Positions 1 to 8,027 of a stretch of 64,000 bases of DNA are shown piece by piece. The stretch spans positions 19,349 to 83,348 of the forward strand of contig VXMR01000040.1 of assembly GCA_009841005.1 (NCBI GenBank), in the 5' to 3' direction. Each line of letters opens with the position of its first letter. The first letter of the stretch is position 1. The translations under genes and the position numbers were made by a program. This DNA is from Gemmatimonadales bacterium. GTDB taxonomy: Bacteria > Gemmatimonadota > Gemmatimonadetes > Palauibacterales > Palauibacteraceae. The notes under the pieces are model-generated. The model was given only the letters and a program-made list of their open reading frames with translations, was not told where the DNA came from and did not search any database.

Positions 1-216
1 CCCGGCGAGGAAGACGAGATTTCCGGTCGTCACCGCCTTCACGAAGTTGGCGGTCGGCGCATCCGGAGTCGGGAGTTCGATTCCGAGTTCGGCGAGACGC
101 TCTTCCGGCGTCTGGGCGGCGGCTCCGGCCGCCAGGGTCAGGAGGACGAAGAGCCCCACGAACGCGCCGGCGAGGGTGCGAGGCGCGCGCGCGGATCGCG
201 GGGAGGGCGGAATCAT
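1..216 (-). CDS. Secreted RidA-family protein (5' end only)
   Basis: The first 72 codons are visible; the rest lies beyond the left edge. Residues 1 to about 35 form a Sec-type signal peptide: an Arg-rich start, a hydrophobic core (GAFVGLFVLLTLAAGAAA) and an Ala-rich cleavage region. Then follow LAELGIELPTPDAP and TTGNLVFLAG, the opening of RidA (YjgF/YER057c) proteins. Cytosolic RidA deaminates reactive enamine/imine intermediates; family members with signal peptides exist but their substrates are unknown. The ATG overlaps the stop of the upstream 2Fe-2S subunit gene by 4 nt (ATGA), so the two are probably translated together. A role in processing a product of the linked molybdenum hydroxylase is inference. 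Confidence 0.75.
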   Translation of the reverse strand, partial: MIPPSPRSARAPRTLAGAFVGLFVLLTLAAGAAAQTPEERLAELGIELPTPDAPTANFVKAVTTGNLVFLAG

Positions 217-737
217 GCCGTCCCACCCGGATCGCGGCGGCGGGAGACGATCTCCTCGGGGGTCTCGCCCGTGCGAATCGCCTCGGCCGCGCTGTCCACG
301 GCCTCGAAGATCTTCGTATAGCCGGTGCAGCGGCAGAGATTGCCGGAGAGCGCCCGCGCGACATCCTCGCGAGCGGGGTCCGGATCGCGGGTCAGCAGTC
401 CATGGGCCGAGCAGAGGATGCCCGGTGTGCAGAAGCCGCATTGCGCCCCTCCCGTGAGATCGAAGGCATCCTGGAGCGGGTGGGGGCCGGACGCGTCCCC
501 GAGACCTTCGACGGTCGTAATCTCGTGACCCGTCGCTTCGTGCACCGGCATGATGCAGGAGAGCACGGCCTCGCCATCGCGGAGCACCGTGCACGCCCCG
601 CAGTCCCCCTTGTCGCACCCCTGCTTCGATCCCGTGAGGCCGAGCCCGTAGCGAAGGGTCTCGAGGAGGGTGTAGTGGGACGGCACTCCGACCCGGCGCC
701 GGTCTCCGTTCACCCGCAGTTCAACCACGCTGTGCAT
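213..737 (-). CDS. 2Fe-2S subunit of a xanthine dehydrogenase/aldehyde oxidase family enzyme
   Basis: A 174-residue small subunit of the molybdenum hydroxylase family. The plant-type [2Fe-2S] cluster is shown by GCDKGDCGACTV and a following LSC (about residues 40-62). The second cluster is shown by QCGFCTPG (about 100) and GNLCRCTGY (about 138). It would pass electrons from a molybdopterin subunit to FAD or another acceptor. No signal peptide is seen, unlike the paralogue at 18370. The reading frame stays open far upstream, but that part is antisense to another gene, so I start at the ATG just before VVELRVNGDRR. The partner large subunit is not in the window and may lie to the left after the RidA gene. 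Confidence 0.85.
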   Translation of the reverse strand: MHSVVELRVNGDRRRVGVPSHYTLLETLRYGLGLTGSKQGCDKGDCGACTVLRDGEAVLSCIMPVHEATGHEITTVEGLGDASGPHPLQDAFDLTGGAQCGFCTPGILCSAHGLLTRDPDPAREDVARALSGNLCRCTGYTKIFEAVDSAAEAIRTGETPEEIVSRRRDPGGTA

Positions 738-896
738 GAGAATCAAGTTGTCCGGGGGCCTCCCGGGCGGCAACCGGAATCGGGTGGCGGGCACGGTCCG
801 GGTACGCGCCGGGTGCGCATCGTGTGACGAAAGCCCCATGTTCAACCGTCTGGAGAGAGTCCGCCCGTGGATGACGGTCAAATGAGGGAACACACG

Positions 897-2450
897 ATGC
901 ATCGCCTGGCTCGACGAACCCTGCTCCCGCTCGTGCTCTCCGCCTCGGGAGTGTGCGCGCTCGCCCCCGAAGCCGCGTGGGCCCAGGAGATCCCGGTGGA
1001 CCGCTGGCTGGTCACGAGCGCGGAACACGCGGCGGGCGACCATCCGCTCCCCGTCGCGGGGCCGGACCGATTCCCGGACCGGAACCTCGAAACCGCTGCG
1101 GGTACGTGGACGCTCTTTCGCCGCGACGGTGAGACGCCGATGGATTTTTCGGATGTCTCGGAAGCCGGGCGGGCGACGCTCGCCCACGCATATCTGAAGT
1201 CGTCCGCGGACGCGAGCGTGCGGCTCGAACTGGGTGTCGAGCCCTGCGCGCGGCTCGAAGCGTGGGTGAACGCGCAGCAGATCGCGGACGCTGGAACCGC
1301 GCGCGAAGTGCGGCTGGCGGCGGGCTGGAACACGCTCCTCGTCGTGCTCGACGGCGAACCCGGGTGTGAGCGCTCGCTCGCCGCGCGGCTCTCTCCGGAC
1401 ACGGGCCCGAACGTGCGGACGGAGCGCGACGACCCTTCGGGCGACCGGTTGACCGTGCAGGCCTCCCGCCCGCCCGGCGTGCGGCCGACCTGGCCCGACG
1501 GTGTCGTGACGGTCTCGGCCCCCCGCATTACGGGGCTCGCCTGGCGCCCGGACGACGAAGATCTCCAGGCCGCAATCAGCTATGACCTCGGGAGCTGGGG
1601 TCGCGAGTTCAGCGCCGGCATGGACGGCGGCGGCGCCCCGGGGATCCAGCGCCCCGAGGCCCGATTCCAAAACCCCCTCGACCTCCCCCGCCGGGGCGGC
1701 GGCGCCACGGGCGCCCCGGGCGATGCGGCAGAGGACGATGATGAGACCGGGCCCACGGATCCGGATGGACAGCGGGCGCGGATGGTCGCGTTCCTGCTGC
1801 GCCGACCGGAAGCCCGTACCCCGGCGCCGAGAGAGGGCTCCGCCGAGTTGCGCCTTGCGGGCGAGTCGTTCATCGCCGCCTCCGGCGAACTCAAACCGGG
1901 CGTACCCGTCTCCTTCCAGGGTGTTCTCCCGTTCCGGAAGCTCCGTGAGGCCGCGCTGCGCGACGACGGCATGAAGGCCGAGTTTCGCTGGGAGGGCGGA
2001 GACGGCGAGGGCGAGGGGCGCATGTCCGCGGCGCCGGTGTTGAGAGCGTTCCACGGCACGCTGGACCTGGCGCTCGATGCCGGGACGGACGGCGTATGGC
2101 GCGGCACGTTACGGGTTCCGGACGCGCTGGCCGGCTTCACACTCCGAGGCACGGAGGGATCGTGGGCCGTCGACGGATCCGCGGCGGAGGACGGCGTCCT
2201 GTGCAACCCGTGCGAGCGCGGCCGACGGCTGGAAGTCGAGTTCCGCGGAAGTGCCGGCGGCGGTGCGGAGCCGCCGCGCGCGCGCATCGCGGGGCCCGGT
2301 TTCCCGGATCTATCCGCAACCGGCGCGCCGTCGGCGATCGAGTTGCTGAGGGCGCTGGAAGGGGATAACCGCCGCTACCGCGCGCTCATTGGGGGGCCGT
2401 CGCCGGATCCTCCCCTTCAGACGGCTCCGGCGGTGCGGGCTCGGTCGTAG
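897..2450 (+). CDS. Secreted protein of unknown function
   Basis: A 517-residue protein I do not recognise. Start chosen at 897 because GAGGGA at 884-889 sits 7 nt upstream; in-frame GTG 867 and ATG 882 are weaker. Residues 1-30 form a signal peptide ending in AAWAQ. The segment around residues 85-150 (ARLEAWVNAQQI, AGWNTLLVVLDG) resembles a beta-sandwich stretch found in carbohydrate-active or sugar-binding proteins, but this is weak. Residues about 240-300 are Gly/Pro/Asp-rich and probably disordered. Two CxxC-like cysteines (CNPC) occur near residue 440. The 3' end overlaps the convergent Tat gene by 65 bp. Confidence 0.6.
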   Translation: MHRLARRTLLPLVLSASGVCALAPEAAWAQEIPVDRWLVTSAEHAAGDHPLPVAGPDRFPDRNLETAAGTWTLFRRDGETPMDFSDVSEAGRATLAHAYLKSSADASVRLELGVEPCARLEAWVNAQQIADAGTAREVRLAAGWNTLLVVLDGEPGCERSLAARLSPDTGPNVRTERDDPSGDRLTVQASRPPGVRPTWPDGVVTVSAPRITGLAWRPDDEDLQAAISYDLGSWGREFSAGMDGGGAPGIQRPEARFQNPLDLPRRGGGATGAPGDAAEDDDETGPTDPDGQRARMVAFLLRRPEARTPAPREGSAELRLAGESFIAASGELKPGVPVSFQGVLPFRKLREAALRDDGMKAEFRWEGGDGEGEGRMSAAPVLRAFHGTLDLALDAGTDGVWRGTLRVPDALAGFTLRGTEGSWAVDGSAAEDGVLCNPCERGRRLEVEFRGSAGGGAEPPRARIAGPGFPDLSATGAPSAIELLRALEGDNRRYRALIGGPSPDPPLQTAPAVRARS

Positions 2451-2940
2451 GCGGGGCGATCACGGGCTCCGATACGGGCTCCGAGGGCGGCTTCGGGCCG
2501 AACGTCGGACGCGAGGAATCCGTGGACCAGGGATCGATGAACTCCTGAGCCGGATCCACTTCATCGCGCGGCGTGGGCGGTTCCTGTTCCTCCACGACCG
2601 GCCCCGCCGTCGCTCCGGAGGCGTCCTCTTCGTCCTCCGTCTCGTCCGCGGAGTCGGTGGACGCCCCGGCGGCCGCGGCGGTCCCGGCGGCGGTGGCGGT
2701 TCCGGCGATTGTCGCATTGCTCGCGGTCGCCGGTTTTCGGGCCGTGGGCGGCGACTTCCACTGCGTCTCCCGGCCGGCGGCCTCGAGTTCGCGCTGAATC
2801 TCGTTCATCCCCTTCCGGAACTCCCGGATCCCCTTGCCGATGGTGCGGGTGATCTCGGGCAGGCGACGGGGCCCGAATACGATGAGCACGAGCATCGCAA
2901 TGAGGAGGACCTCGCCGATTCCGAACCCGGTCATATTCAT
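2386..2940 (-). CDS. Twin-arginine translocase TatA/TatB family protein
   Basis: A 184-residue protein with the TatA/TatB layout. A short N-terminal transmembrane helix (about residues 7-22) ends in VFGPRRLPEI, the family signature, followed by an amphipathic helix (RTIGKGIREFRKGMNEIQ). Glu at about residue 10 before the helix is TatB-like. After residue about 60 the chain is Ala/Pro/Glu/Thr-rich and probably disordered, making it longer than a typical TatA (60-100 residues). It would help export folded Tat substrates, of which this window encodes at least two (18370 and 26923). No tatC is nearby. A second ATG two codons downstream is an alternative start. The 3' end overlaps the opposite-strand gene by 65 bp. 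Confidence 0.85.
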   Translation of the reverse strand: MNMTGFGIGEVLLIAMLVLIVFGPRRLPEITRTIGKGIREFRKGMNEIQRELEAAGRETQWKSPPTARKPATASNATIAGTATAAGTAAAAGASTDSADETEDEEDASGATAGPVVEEQEPPTPRDEVDPAQEFIDPWSTDSSRPTFGPKPPSEPVSEPVIAPPTTEPAPPEPSEGEDPATAPQ

Positions 2941-2973
2941 GACGGTGCGATCAGCCGGTCGGCCGGGCCGACC

Positions 2974-3522
2974 TCAGGGGGTCAGCGCCCGCAGCACGTC
3001 CTCGCCGTAGAACATGCCGATATACCTGGCCTGCACCGGCGTGACCGTGCGGACGGCCCAGATCAGTTCGACGTGGTTGGGTTCGCGAGGCTCCGCCGGG
3101 AGCGAGAACCCGCATTCGGCCAGCAGGCGGTCCGCCTTCTTCAGGTTGCACTTGCTGCAGGCCGTGACCACGTTCGACCATCCGTTGTCTCCGCCACGCG
3201 AGATCGGGATCACGTGATCGCGGGTCAGCGACTCGCGATACCCCAGTTCCCGCCGGTGACGGCCGCAATACTGACAGCGATAGGCGTCGCGCGCGAACAG
3301 GAACGTGTTCGTGACCTGGCGGCGGAAGCGGCGGGGGATCTGGATGAACCGGACGAGGCGGATGACGACGGGCGTATCCATCCGCACGCGCTCGGATCGG
3401 ATGGGACGTTCCGAATCCACCTCCAGCGCGTCGGCCTTCCGGTCGATGAGCAGGCGAACGGCGCGCCGGACCGGAATGATCGTCAACGGCTCGTATGAAG
3501 CGTTCAGGGCCAGACAGCCCAT
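2974..3522 (-). CDS. HNH endonuclease family protein
   Basis: A 182-residue protein. The HNH core lies at about residues 90-145: CQYCGRH, then RESLTRDHVIPISRGGDN, then NVVTACSKCNLKKAD. The two CxxC pairs bind structural zinc, and the D-H plus N-H-type residues form the beta-beta-alpha metal site that cleaves DNA. The N-terminal NASYEPLTIIPVRRAVRLL segment is typical of a widespread chromosomal HNH family not tied to phage. Start at 3522 is preceded by a G-rich ribosome-binding sequence (AAGGGGGG); the frame is open to 3561, but an earlier start would overlap the divergent priA. The physiological role of this family is unclear. Confidence 0.85.
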   Translation of the reverse strand: MGCLALNASYEPLTIIPVRRAVRLLIDRKADALEVDSERPIRSERVRMDTPVVIRLVRFIQIPRRFRRQVTNTFLFARDAYRCQYCGRHRRELGYRESLTRDHVIPISRGGDNGWSNVVTACSKCNLKKADRLLAECGFSLPAEPREPNHVELIWAVRTVTPVQARYIGMFYGEDVLRALTP

Positions 3523-3534
3523 GAGCGACCCCCC

Positions 3535-5904
3535 TTGGATTCGGTGGCGGAAAACAAGCAATCCGGCTGCGACGTGTCAAGCGAAGGCCCCCCCGGGAAG
3601 GCGGCGCGGGAGGCGGGCTCCGCCGGCGTGTGCGAGGTGGCGGTCGCGCGGACGTTCCTCGGGACGCTCGCCTACGCGATCCCCGCCTCGCTCGTCGGGG
3701 CCGTGGGGCCGGGCGTCCGGGTCCGCGTGCCGCTCGGCGGCGGGACGGCGGTCGGGGTCGTGGACCGCCTCGGGCTGCGGGCGGACCGGGGACGGAAACC
3801 CCGATTGCGCGAGCTGCGGGGCGTCCTCGACGAAGCGCCGGTGGTCGACGCGCGTCTCCTCGATCTCTGCCGCTGGATCTCGGACTACTACGTCGCGCCT
3901 CTCGGCGTTGTGCTGCGGGCAGCCCTCCCTCCGGGTGCGCTCGGGTCACAGGCCGCCCGCGGAGGGAGCCCGGGACGACCGCGCACCGAGCGCGTGCTCC
4001 GGATTGCGCGCGAACTGCGAACGCTGAGCGAACGGGACCGCGCCTTCGGCCGGGCGAAACGGCAGCGCGAATTGTACGAGACGCTCGAGTCGGTCGGAGG
4101 TCAGGCGGGCGTCGGGCACCTGGTGAAGCAACTCGGCTTCAGTCGGGGCGTGCTCGACGGGCTCGTGGAGCGGCGGCTCGCGGAAATCGTGGAGCGCGAG
4201 GTGGAGCGGGATCCGTTCGCCGGCCCGGTGGAGCCGGAGCCGCGGTTTACCCTCACTCCGGACCAGACGCGGGTCGTCGGCGACCTCGAGCGCCTCGATA
4301 CGCCGGGACGGGTCGCGCTGCTGCGCGGCGTGACGGGCTCGGGCAAGACGGCCGTCTACCTGGAGGTGCTGGAGCGTCAACTCGCGCTGGGCCGCTCCGG
4401 CATCTTCCTCGTGCCGGAGATCTCTCTCACGCCCCAGACGGTGCAGCGCTTCCGGGCCCGCTTCGGCGACGAGGTCACCGTGTTGCACTCGGGGCTCTCG
4501 GACGGGGAACGCTTCGACGCCTGGCGCAGTCTGCGCGAGGGGAGGAAGCGGATCGCGATCGGTCCGCGCTCGGCGGTATTCGCGCCGGTCCGGAACCTGG
4601 GCGCGATCATCGTCGACGAGGAGCACGAGAGCAGCTACAAGCAGTCCGACGTACCGCGCTACCACGCCCGTTCCGTTGCGATCATGCGCGCGCGGCTGGA
4701 AGGTGGCCTGTGCGTGCTCGGGTCCGCCACGCCTGCCCTCGAGAGCTGGAAGAATGCGCGCACCGGACGCTACCACCTGCTCGAACTCGAGAAGCGGGTG
4801 ACGGGCCACGGGCTCCCCTCGGTGGAACTCGTCGATCTGCGGGCCGACGCCGGCGAGGACCCGGGCCAGGACGCGGAGGGGCCGGTTCCGGGTGGCGGAC
4901 CGCGGGTCTTCTCCAGGCGGCTGCGGGAGGCGATCGCCCTGCGCCTGGAGCGGGGCGAGCAGACGATCCTCTTTCTCAACCGCCGCGGATACGCCTCCTT
5001 CGCCGAGTGCGCGGCCTGCGGTCACGTGTGGAGCTGTGGCGCCTGCTCCGTGACCCTCACCTATCATCGCCGACGCAGGCAACTCGTGTGTCATCACTGC
5101 GGCTCGACGAGCCCGCTCCCCTCCGGATGCGGCGAGTGCGGGGGCCCCGCGCCGCGTTACGCCGGGGTCGGCACCGAACAGGTCGAACGCCGCGTGGGCG
5201 AGCTCTTTCCGAAGGCCGGCATCGCCCGCATGGACCTCGACACCACGGGCTCCAAGTGGGCGCACGTCGAGATTCTCGACGCGTTCCGGAGGCGGGAGGT
5301 CGACATCCTGCTCGGCACGCAGATGATCGCCAAGGGCCTCGACTTCCCGCAGGTCACGCTCGTGGGAGTGATCAACGCGGATGTCGGTCTCCATCTGCCG
5401 GACTTCCGGGCGAGCGAGCGCACCTTCCAACTCCTGGAACAGGTCGCGGGCCGGGCCGGACGGGGCGAGGAGCCGGGGGAGGTCCTCGTCCAGACGTCGC
5501 GCCCCGGGCACTACGCGCTCGCCGCAGCCGCGGAGCACGACTACGTCGGCTTCGCGGAACGCGAACTCGGGGACCGGGAGGAGCCCGGCTATCCGCCGCA
5601 CCGCCGGCTCGCGAACCTCGTCGTCTCCGGGAAGTCGGAGTCCCGGGTGATCGACGTCGCGGAGGAACTGTCCGAGTGGACGCGGCGGCTGATTCTGGAT
5701 CGCCGGCTCGCCGGAGTCGAGGTCATCGGCCCGGCCCCCTGCCCCATCGATCGACTCCGGGAGCGGTGGAGGTGGCATTTCCTGATCAAGGCGGATCGCG
5801 CCGCGACGCTCGGCGGCGTTCTCCGCTTCCTCGGAGAGCAGCAGGGCCAGCCCGGCTCCGGCCTCCGGCTCGAGATCGACCGTGATCCCGAGGCGCTCCT
5901 GTGA
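3535..5904 (+). CDS. priA: Primosomal protein N' (replication restart helicase PriA)
   Basis: Up to 789 residues. PriA is a superfamily 2 DNA helicase that reloads the replisome at stalled forks. The N-terminal DNA-binding domain begins at VAVARTFLGTLAYAIP. Walker A is GVTGSGKTAVY (about 265), the DEEH box is VDEEHESSYKQ (about 360), and motif III is GSATPALES. Eight cysteines in CxxC pairs (CAACGHVWSCGAC, CHHCG, CGECG; about 490-540) make the two zinc sites. Helicase motifs V and VI are GTQMIAKGLDFP and EQVAGRAGR. The start is uncertain: TTG 3535 lies only 12 bp from the divergent HNH start, and in-frame GTGs at 3574 and 3628 would give more usual N-termini. Confidence 0.95.
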   Translation: MDSVAENKQSGCDVSSEGPPGKAAREAGSAGVCEVAVARTFLGTLAYAIPASLVGAVGPGVRVRVPLGGGTAVGVVDRLGLRADRGRKPRLRELRGVLDEAPVVDARLLDLCRWISDYYVAPLGVVLRAALPPGALGSQAARGGSPGRPRTERVLRIARELRTLSERDRAFGRAKRQRELYETLESVGGQAGVGHLVKQLGFSRGVLDGLVERRLAEIVEREVERDPFAGPVEPEPRFTLTPDQTRVVGDLERLDTPGRVALLRGVTGSGKTAVYLEVLERQLALGRSGIFLVPEISLTPQTVQRFRARFGDEVTVLHSGLSDGERFDAWRSLREGRKRIAIGPRSAVFAPVRNLGAIIVDEEHESSYKQSDVPRYHARSVAIMRARLEGGLCVLGSATPALESWKNARTGRYHLLELEKRVTGHGLPSVELVDLRADAGEDPGQDAEGPVPGGGPRVFSRRLREAIALRLERGEQTILFLNRRGYASFAECAACGHVWSCGACSVTLTYHRRRRQLVCHHCGSTSPLPSGCGECGGPAPRYAGVGTEQVERRVGELFPKAGIARMDLDTTGSKWAHVEILDAFRRREVDILLGTQMIAKGLDFPQVTLVGVINADVGLHLPDFRASERTFQLLEQVAGRAGRGEEPGEVLVQTSRPGHYALAAAAEHDYVGFAERELGDREEPGYPPHRRLANLVVSGKSESRVIDVAEELSEWTRRLILDRRLAGVEVIGPAPCPIDRLRERWRWHFLIKADRAATLGGVLRFLGEQQGQPGSGLRLEIDRDPEALL

Positions 5905-6008
5905 AGGGGCCGTCCGCTCCGCGCTTCGCTTGTTGGGAGGGCCTCGCTCCGTCAGGTTGTGCCGCTGGTTCCGCCCGCCTGTCGCGGGTGCAAGACGAGG
6001 GAGAGGGA

Positions 6009-7325
6009 ATGAGCGAATCGGGATCGCGCACCGTCGTGTCCACGGGAGTTCACCGGCGCCGTCACGCTCGGAGCCTCGGGCTTGTCATGGCGATCGGGAT
6101 CGCGGCGGCGACCTGCGGGGGGCCGTCGCCGCCACCTATCGCTTCGGTCGAGGCGGCGGCCGCGTTCGAGGCGTGCCGCGAGCTGGCGTGGGAGGAGAGG
6201 CAGGGATGCTATGAAGCACGGCTCCTCGACGAACTCGACGCGGCCGGGACAGTTGCGGCGCTGGACATGCTCGAGTCGCTGGCCGTCGCGGACCGGGCGG
6301 TCCGGGCCGGGTCCCATGTCCTCACGCACGCGATCGGCATCAACGCCTACTCGCCCGGAGAGACCTTCACCGACGCCTTCGAGGAGTGCACGGAGGTCTT
6401 CCAGTCGGGGTGCTACCACGGCGTCGTCCAGGCCTATTTCATCGCCACGGGCGAACCGAGCGCGGAGAAGGTCGCCGGGCTCTGCGAGCCCTACGAGGCG
6501 GACCCGGCCGACCGCTGGCTGCTCTTCCAGTGCCTGCACGGTCTCGGACACGGTCTCACGATGTACTACGGCCACCACCTTCTCATGGCCCTCGAGGGCT
6601 GCGACCTGCTGACGACTGGCTGGAACCGGAACTCGTGCTACGGCGGGGCGTTCATGGAGAACGTGGTCAACGCGATCGCCCCCCATCATCCGGCCGCCGC
6701 CCTCGTGTCCGACGGGACCGTCATGGAGGGTGGGGCAGGCGAGGCGGCCGAGGCCTCGGACCACGGCGCGGGCGCGCACGTCCACGGGACGATGGCGATG
6801 GCCGAGGGCGTCGAACCCTTCGAGCCGCTGCGTGCCGACGACCCGCACTATCCCTGCTCGATCCTGGACGAGCGGTACCTCACTTCCTGTTACCAGACGC
6901 AGACGTCCGCCATGCTCTGGCACAACGACTGGGACATCGCGGACGCGGCCACCTCCTGTCTCGATGCGCCGGACGGCTGGCGAGACGACTGCTTCATGAG
7001 TCTCGGCCGCGATATCAGCGGCCGCACGCTGCAGGACGAGGACGAAGCGCACAACGAATGTCGGAAATCGCCGGCGGACCACCGCGAGTGGTGCTACGTG
7101 GGCGTCGTCAAGAACTTCGTGGATGTGACCGCGACGACCGGGGCCGGATTCTCGTTCTGCCGCATCATCGAAGACTCGGCGAAGCCGCGGTGTCACGAAG
7201 CCATGGGAGAGTCGCTGTACTCGCTCTACGCGGACGAAGCCGCGCGGCGCGAGGCGTGCGAAGTGTCGGAGACGGAGGAACTCGCGCTCGATTGCCGGCG
7301 CGGCGCCCGCGTGCGGGCGGACTAG
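6009..7325 (+). CDS. Exported cysteine-rich protein with repeated C-x10-C units, unknown function
   Basis: A 438-residue protein of unknown function. Start 6009 has a strong purine-rich ribosome-binding stretch (GAGGGAGAGGG). The N-terminal hydrophobic segment (LGLVMAIGIAAATC) ends in a cysteine, so lipidation is possible, although the lipobox is weak. About 19 cysteines occur. Five pairs have exactly ten residues between cysteines, the second cysteine followed by Tyr, Phe or His: at about residues 55, 285, 317, 347 and 377. A His-rich centre includes CLHGLGHGL, YYGHHLL and GAHVHGTM. The pattern suggests helical hairpins stapled by disulfides in an oxidising compartment, perhaps with a metal site; this is inference. 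It follows priA by about 100 bp on the same strand. Confidence 0.6.
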   Translation: MSESGSRTVVSTGVHRRRHARSLGLVMAIGIAAATCGGPSPPPIASVEAAAAFEACRELAWEERQGCYEARLLDELDAAGTVAALDMLESLAVADRAVRAGSHVLTHAIGINAYSPGETFTDAFEECTEVFQSGCYHGVVQAYFIATGEPSAEKVAGLCEPYEADPADRWLLFQCLHGLGHGLTMYYGHHLLMALEGCDLLTTGWNRNSCYGGAFMENVVNAIAPHHPAAALVSDGTVMEGGAGEAAEASDHGAGAHVHGTMAMAEGVEPFEPLRADDPHYPCSILDERYLTSCYQTQTSAMLWHNDWDIADAATSCLDAPDGWRDDCFMSLGRDISGRTLQDEDEAHNECRKSPADHREWCYVGVVKNFVDVTATTGAGFSFCRIIEDSAKPRCHEAMGESLYSLYADEAARREACEVSETEELALDCRRGARVRAD

Positions 7326-7355
7326 CCGTTCCGACTGGCCGGCGGCCAGTGGCTG

Positions 7356-8027
7356 CTAGCCGGACCCGCCGCCCCTCGCTTCGCGCATGAAGCGTCGCAG
7401 CAGCCTCTCGTCGAGTCGCCCGTCCGTTCTCACGCCCGAGCAGACGTCCACGCCGAAGGGACGGACCGCTTGCAGAGCCGCGGCCACGTTCGTCGGCCGG
7501 AGGCCTCCTGCAAGATAGACCGGGCAGTCGGCCCGCTCGACGATCCTGCGGCTGTGACCCCAGTCGTGGACGCGGCCCGTGCCCCCGAGTTGCCGCACGA
7601 CGAGGTCCGGGTTGCCCGAGTCGAGAAGGACGGCGTCGACCAGCGGCGCCACCGCGGCGGCCTCCTCCACCGAGTGCTCTCCCCAGACGTGGACGACCTG
7701 GACGAGCGCGACGCCCGGCAACAGGCGGCGCAGGCTGCGGAGCGCGTCGGGCGCCAGCCGGTCCACGAGCTGGAGTGTGTCGGCCCGGGCGTCGCGCTGC
7801 TGGGCCGCGATCTCCTCCGGGTCCGTCCGCGACGTGAGCAGGAAGGTCGCGACGCCGCGCGGGGCCGCAGCCGCGATGCGGCGGATCGCGGCGTCATCGA
7901 TGACTCCCGGTCCGCTCGGCATCGCGGAGACGAGCCCGATCGCCGTCGCCCCGTGACGGGCGGCGAGCGCGGCCTCTTCGGGGGTCCTGATGCAGCAGAT
8001 CTTGACCGCGGGCTTCCGTTGACTCAG
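7356..8027 (-). CDS. Phosphoribosylanthranilate isomerase (TrpF)-like protein
   Basis: A (beta/alpha)8-barrel protein resembling TrpF, the Amadori isomerase of tryptophan synthesis. The C-terminal half carries LLDSGNPD, LGGTGRVHDWG, YLAGGLRPTNVA and GVDVCSGVR, close to TrpF phosphate-binding and active-site loops. The family's first strand also exists: VKICCIRTPEEAALAARHG lies in frame upstream of the first ATG (7922). There is no ATG, GTG or TTG between 7922 and the preceding in-frame stop. I therefore extend to the CTG at 8027, which overlaps the TGA of the upstream epimerase gene (CTGA). The usual acid-base Cys fits KICC. No other trp genes are nearby, so a different sugar isomerisation is possible. 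Confidence 0.7.
   Translation of the reverse strand: MSQRKPAVKICCIRTPEEAALAARHGATAIGLVSAMPSGPGVIDDAAIRRIAAAAPRGVATFLLTSRTDPEEIAAQQRDARADTLQLVDRLAPDALRSLRRLLPGVALVQVVHVWGEHSVEEAAAVAPLVDAVLLDSGNPDLVVRQLGGTGRVHDWGHSRRIVERADCPVYLAGGLRPTNVAAALQAVRPFGVDVCSGVRTDGRLDERLLRRFMREARGGGSG

Noticed and set aside
738..2054. Long open frame continuing the 2Fe-2S subunit upstream
   Set aside because: It is antisense to the secreted protein gene and low in complexity; the family starts at ATG 737.
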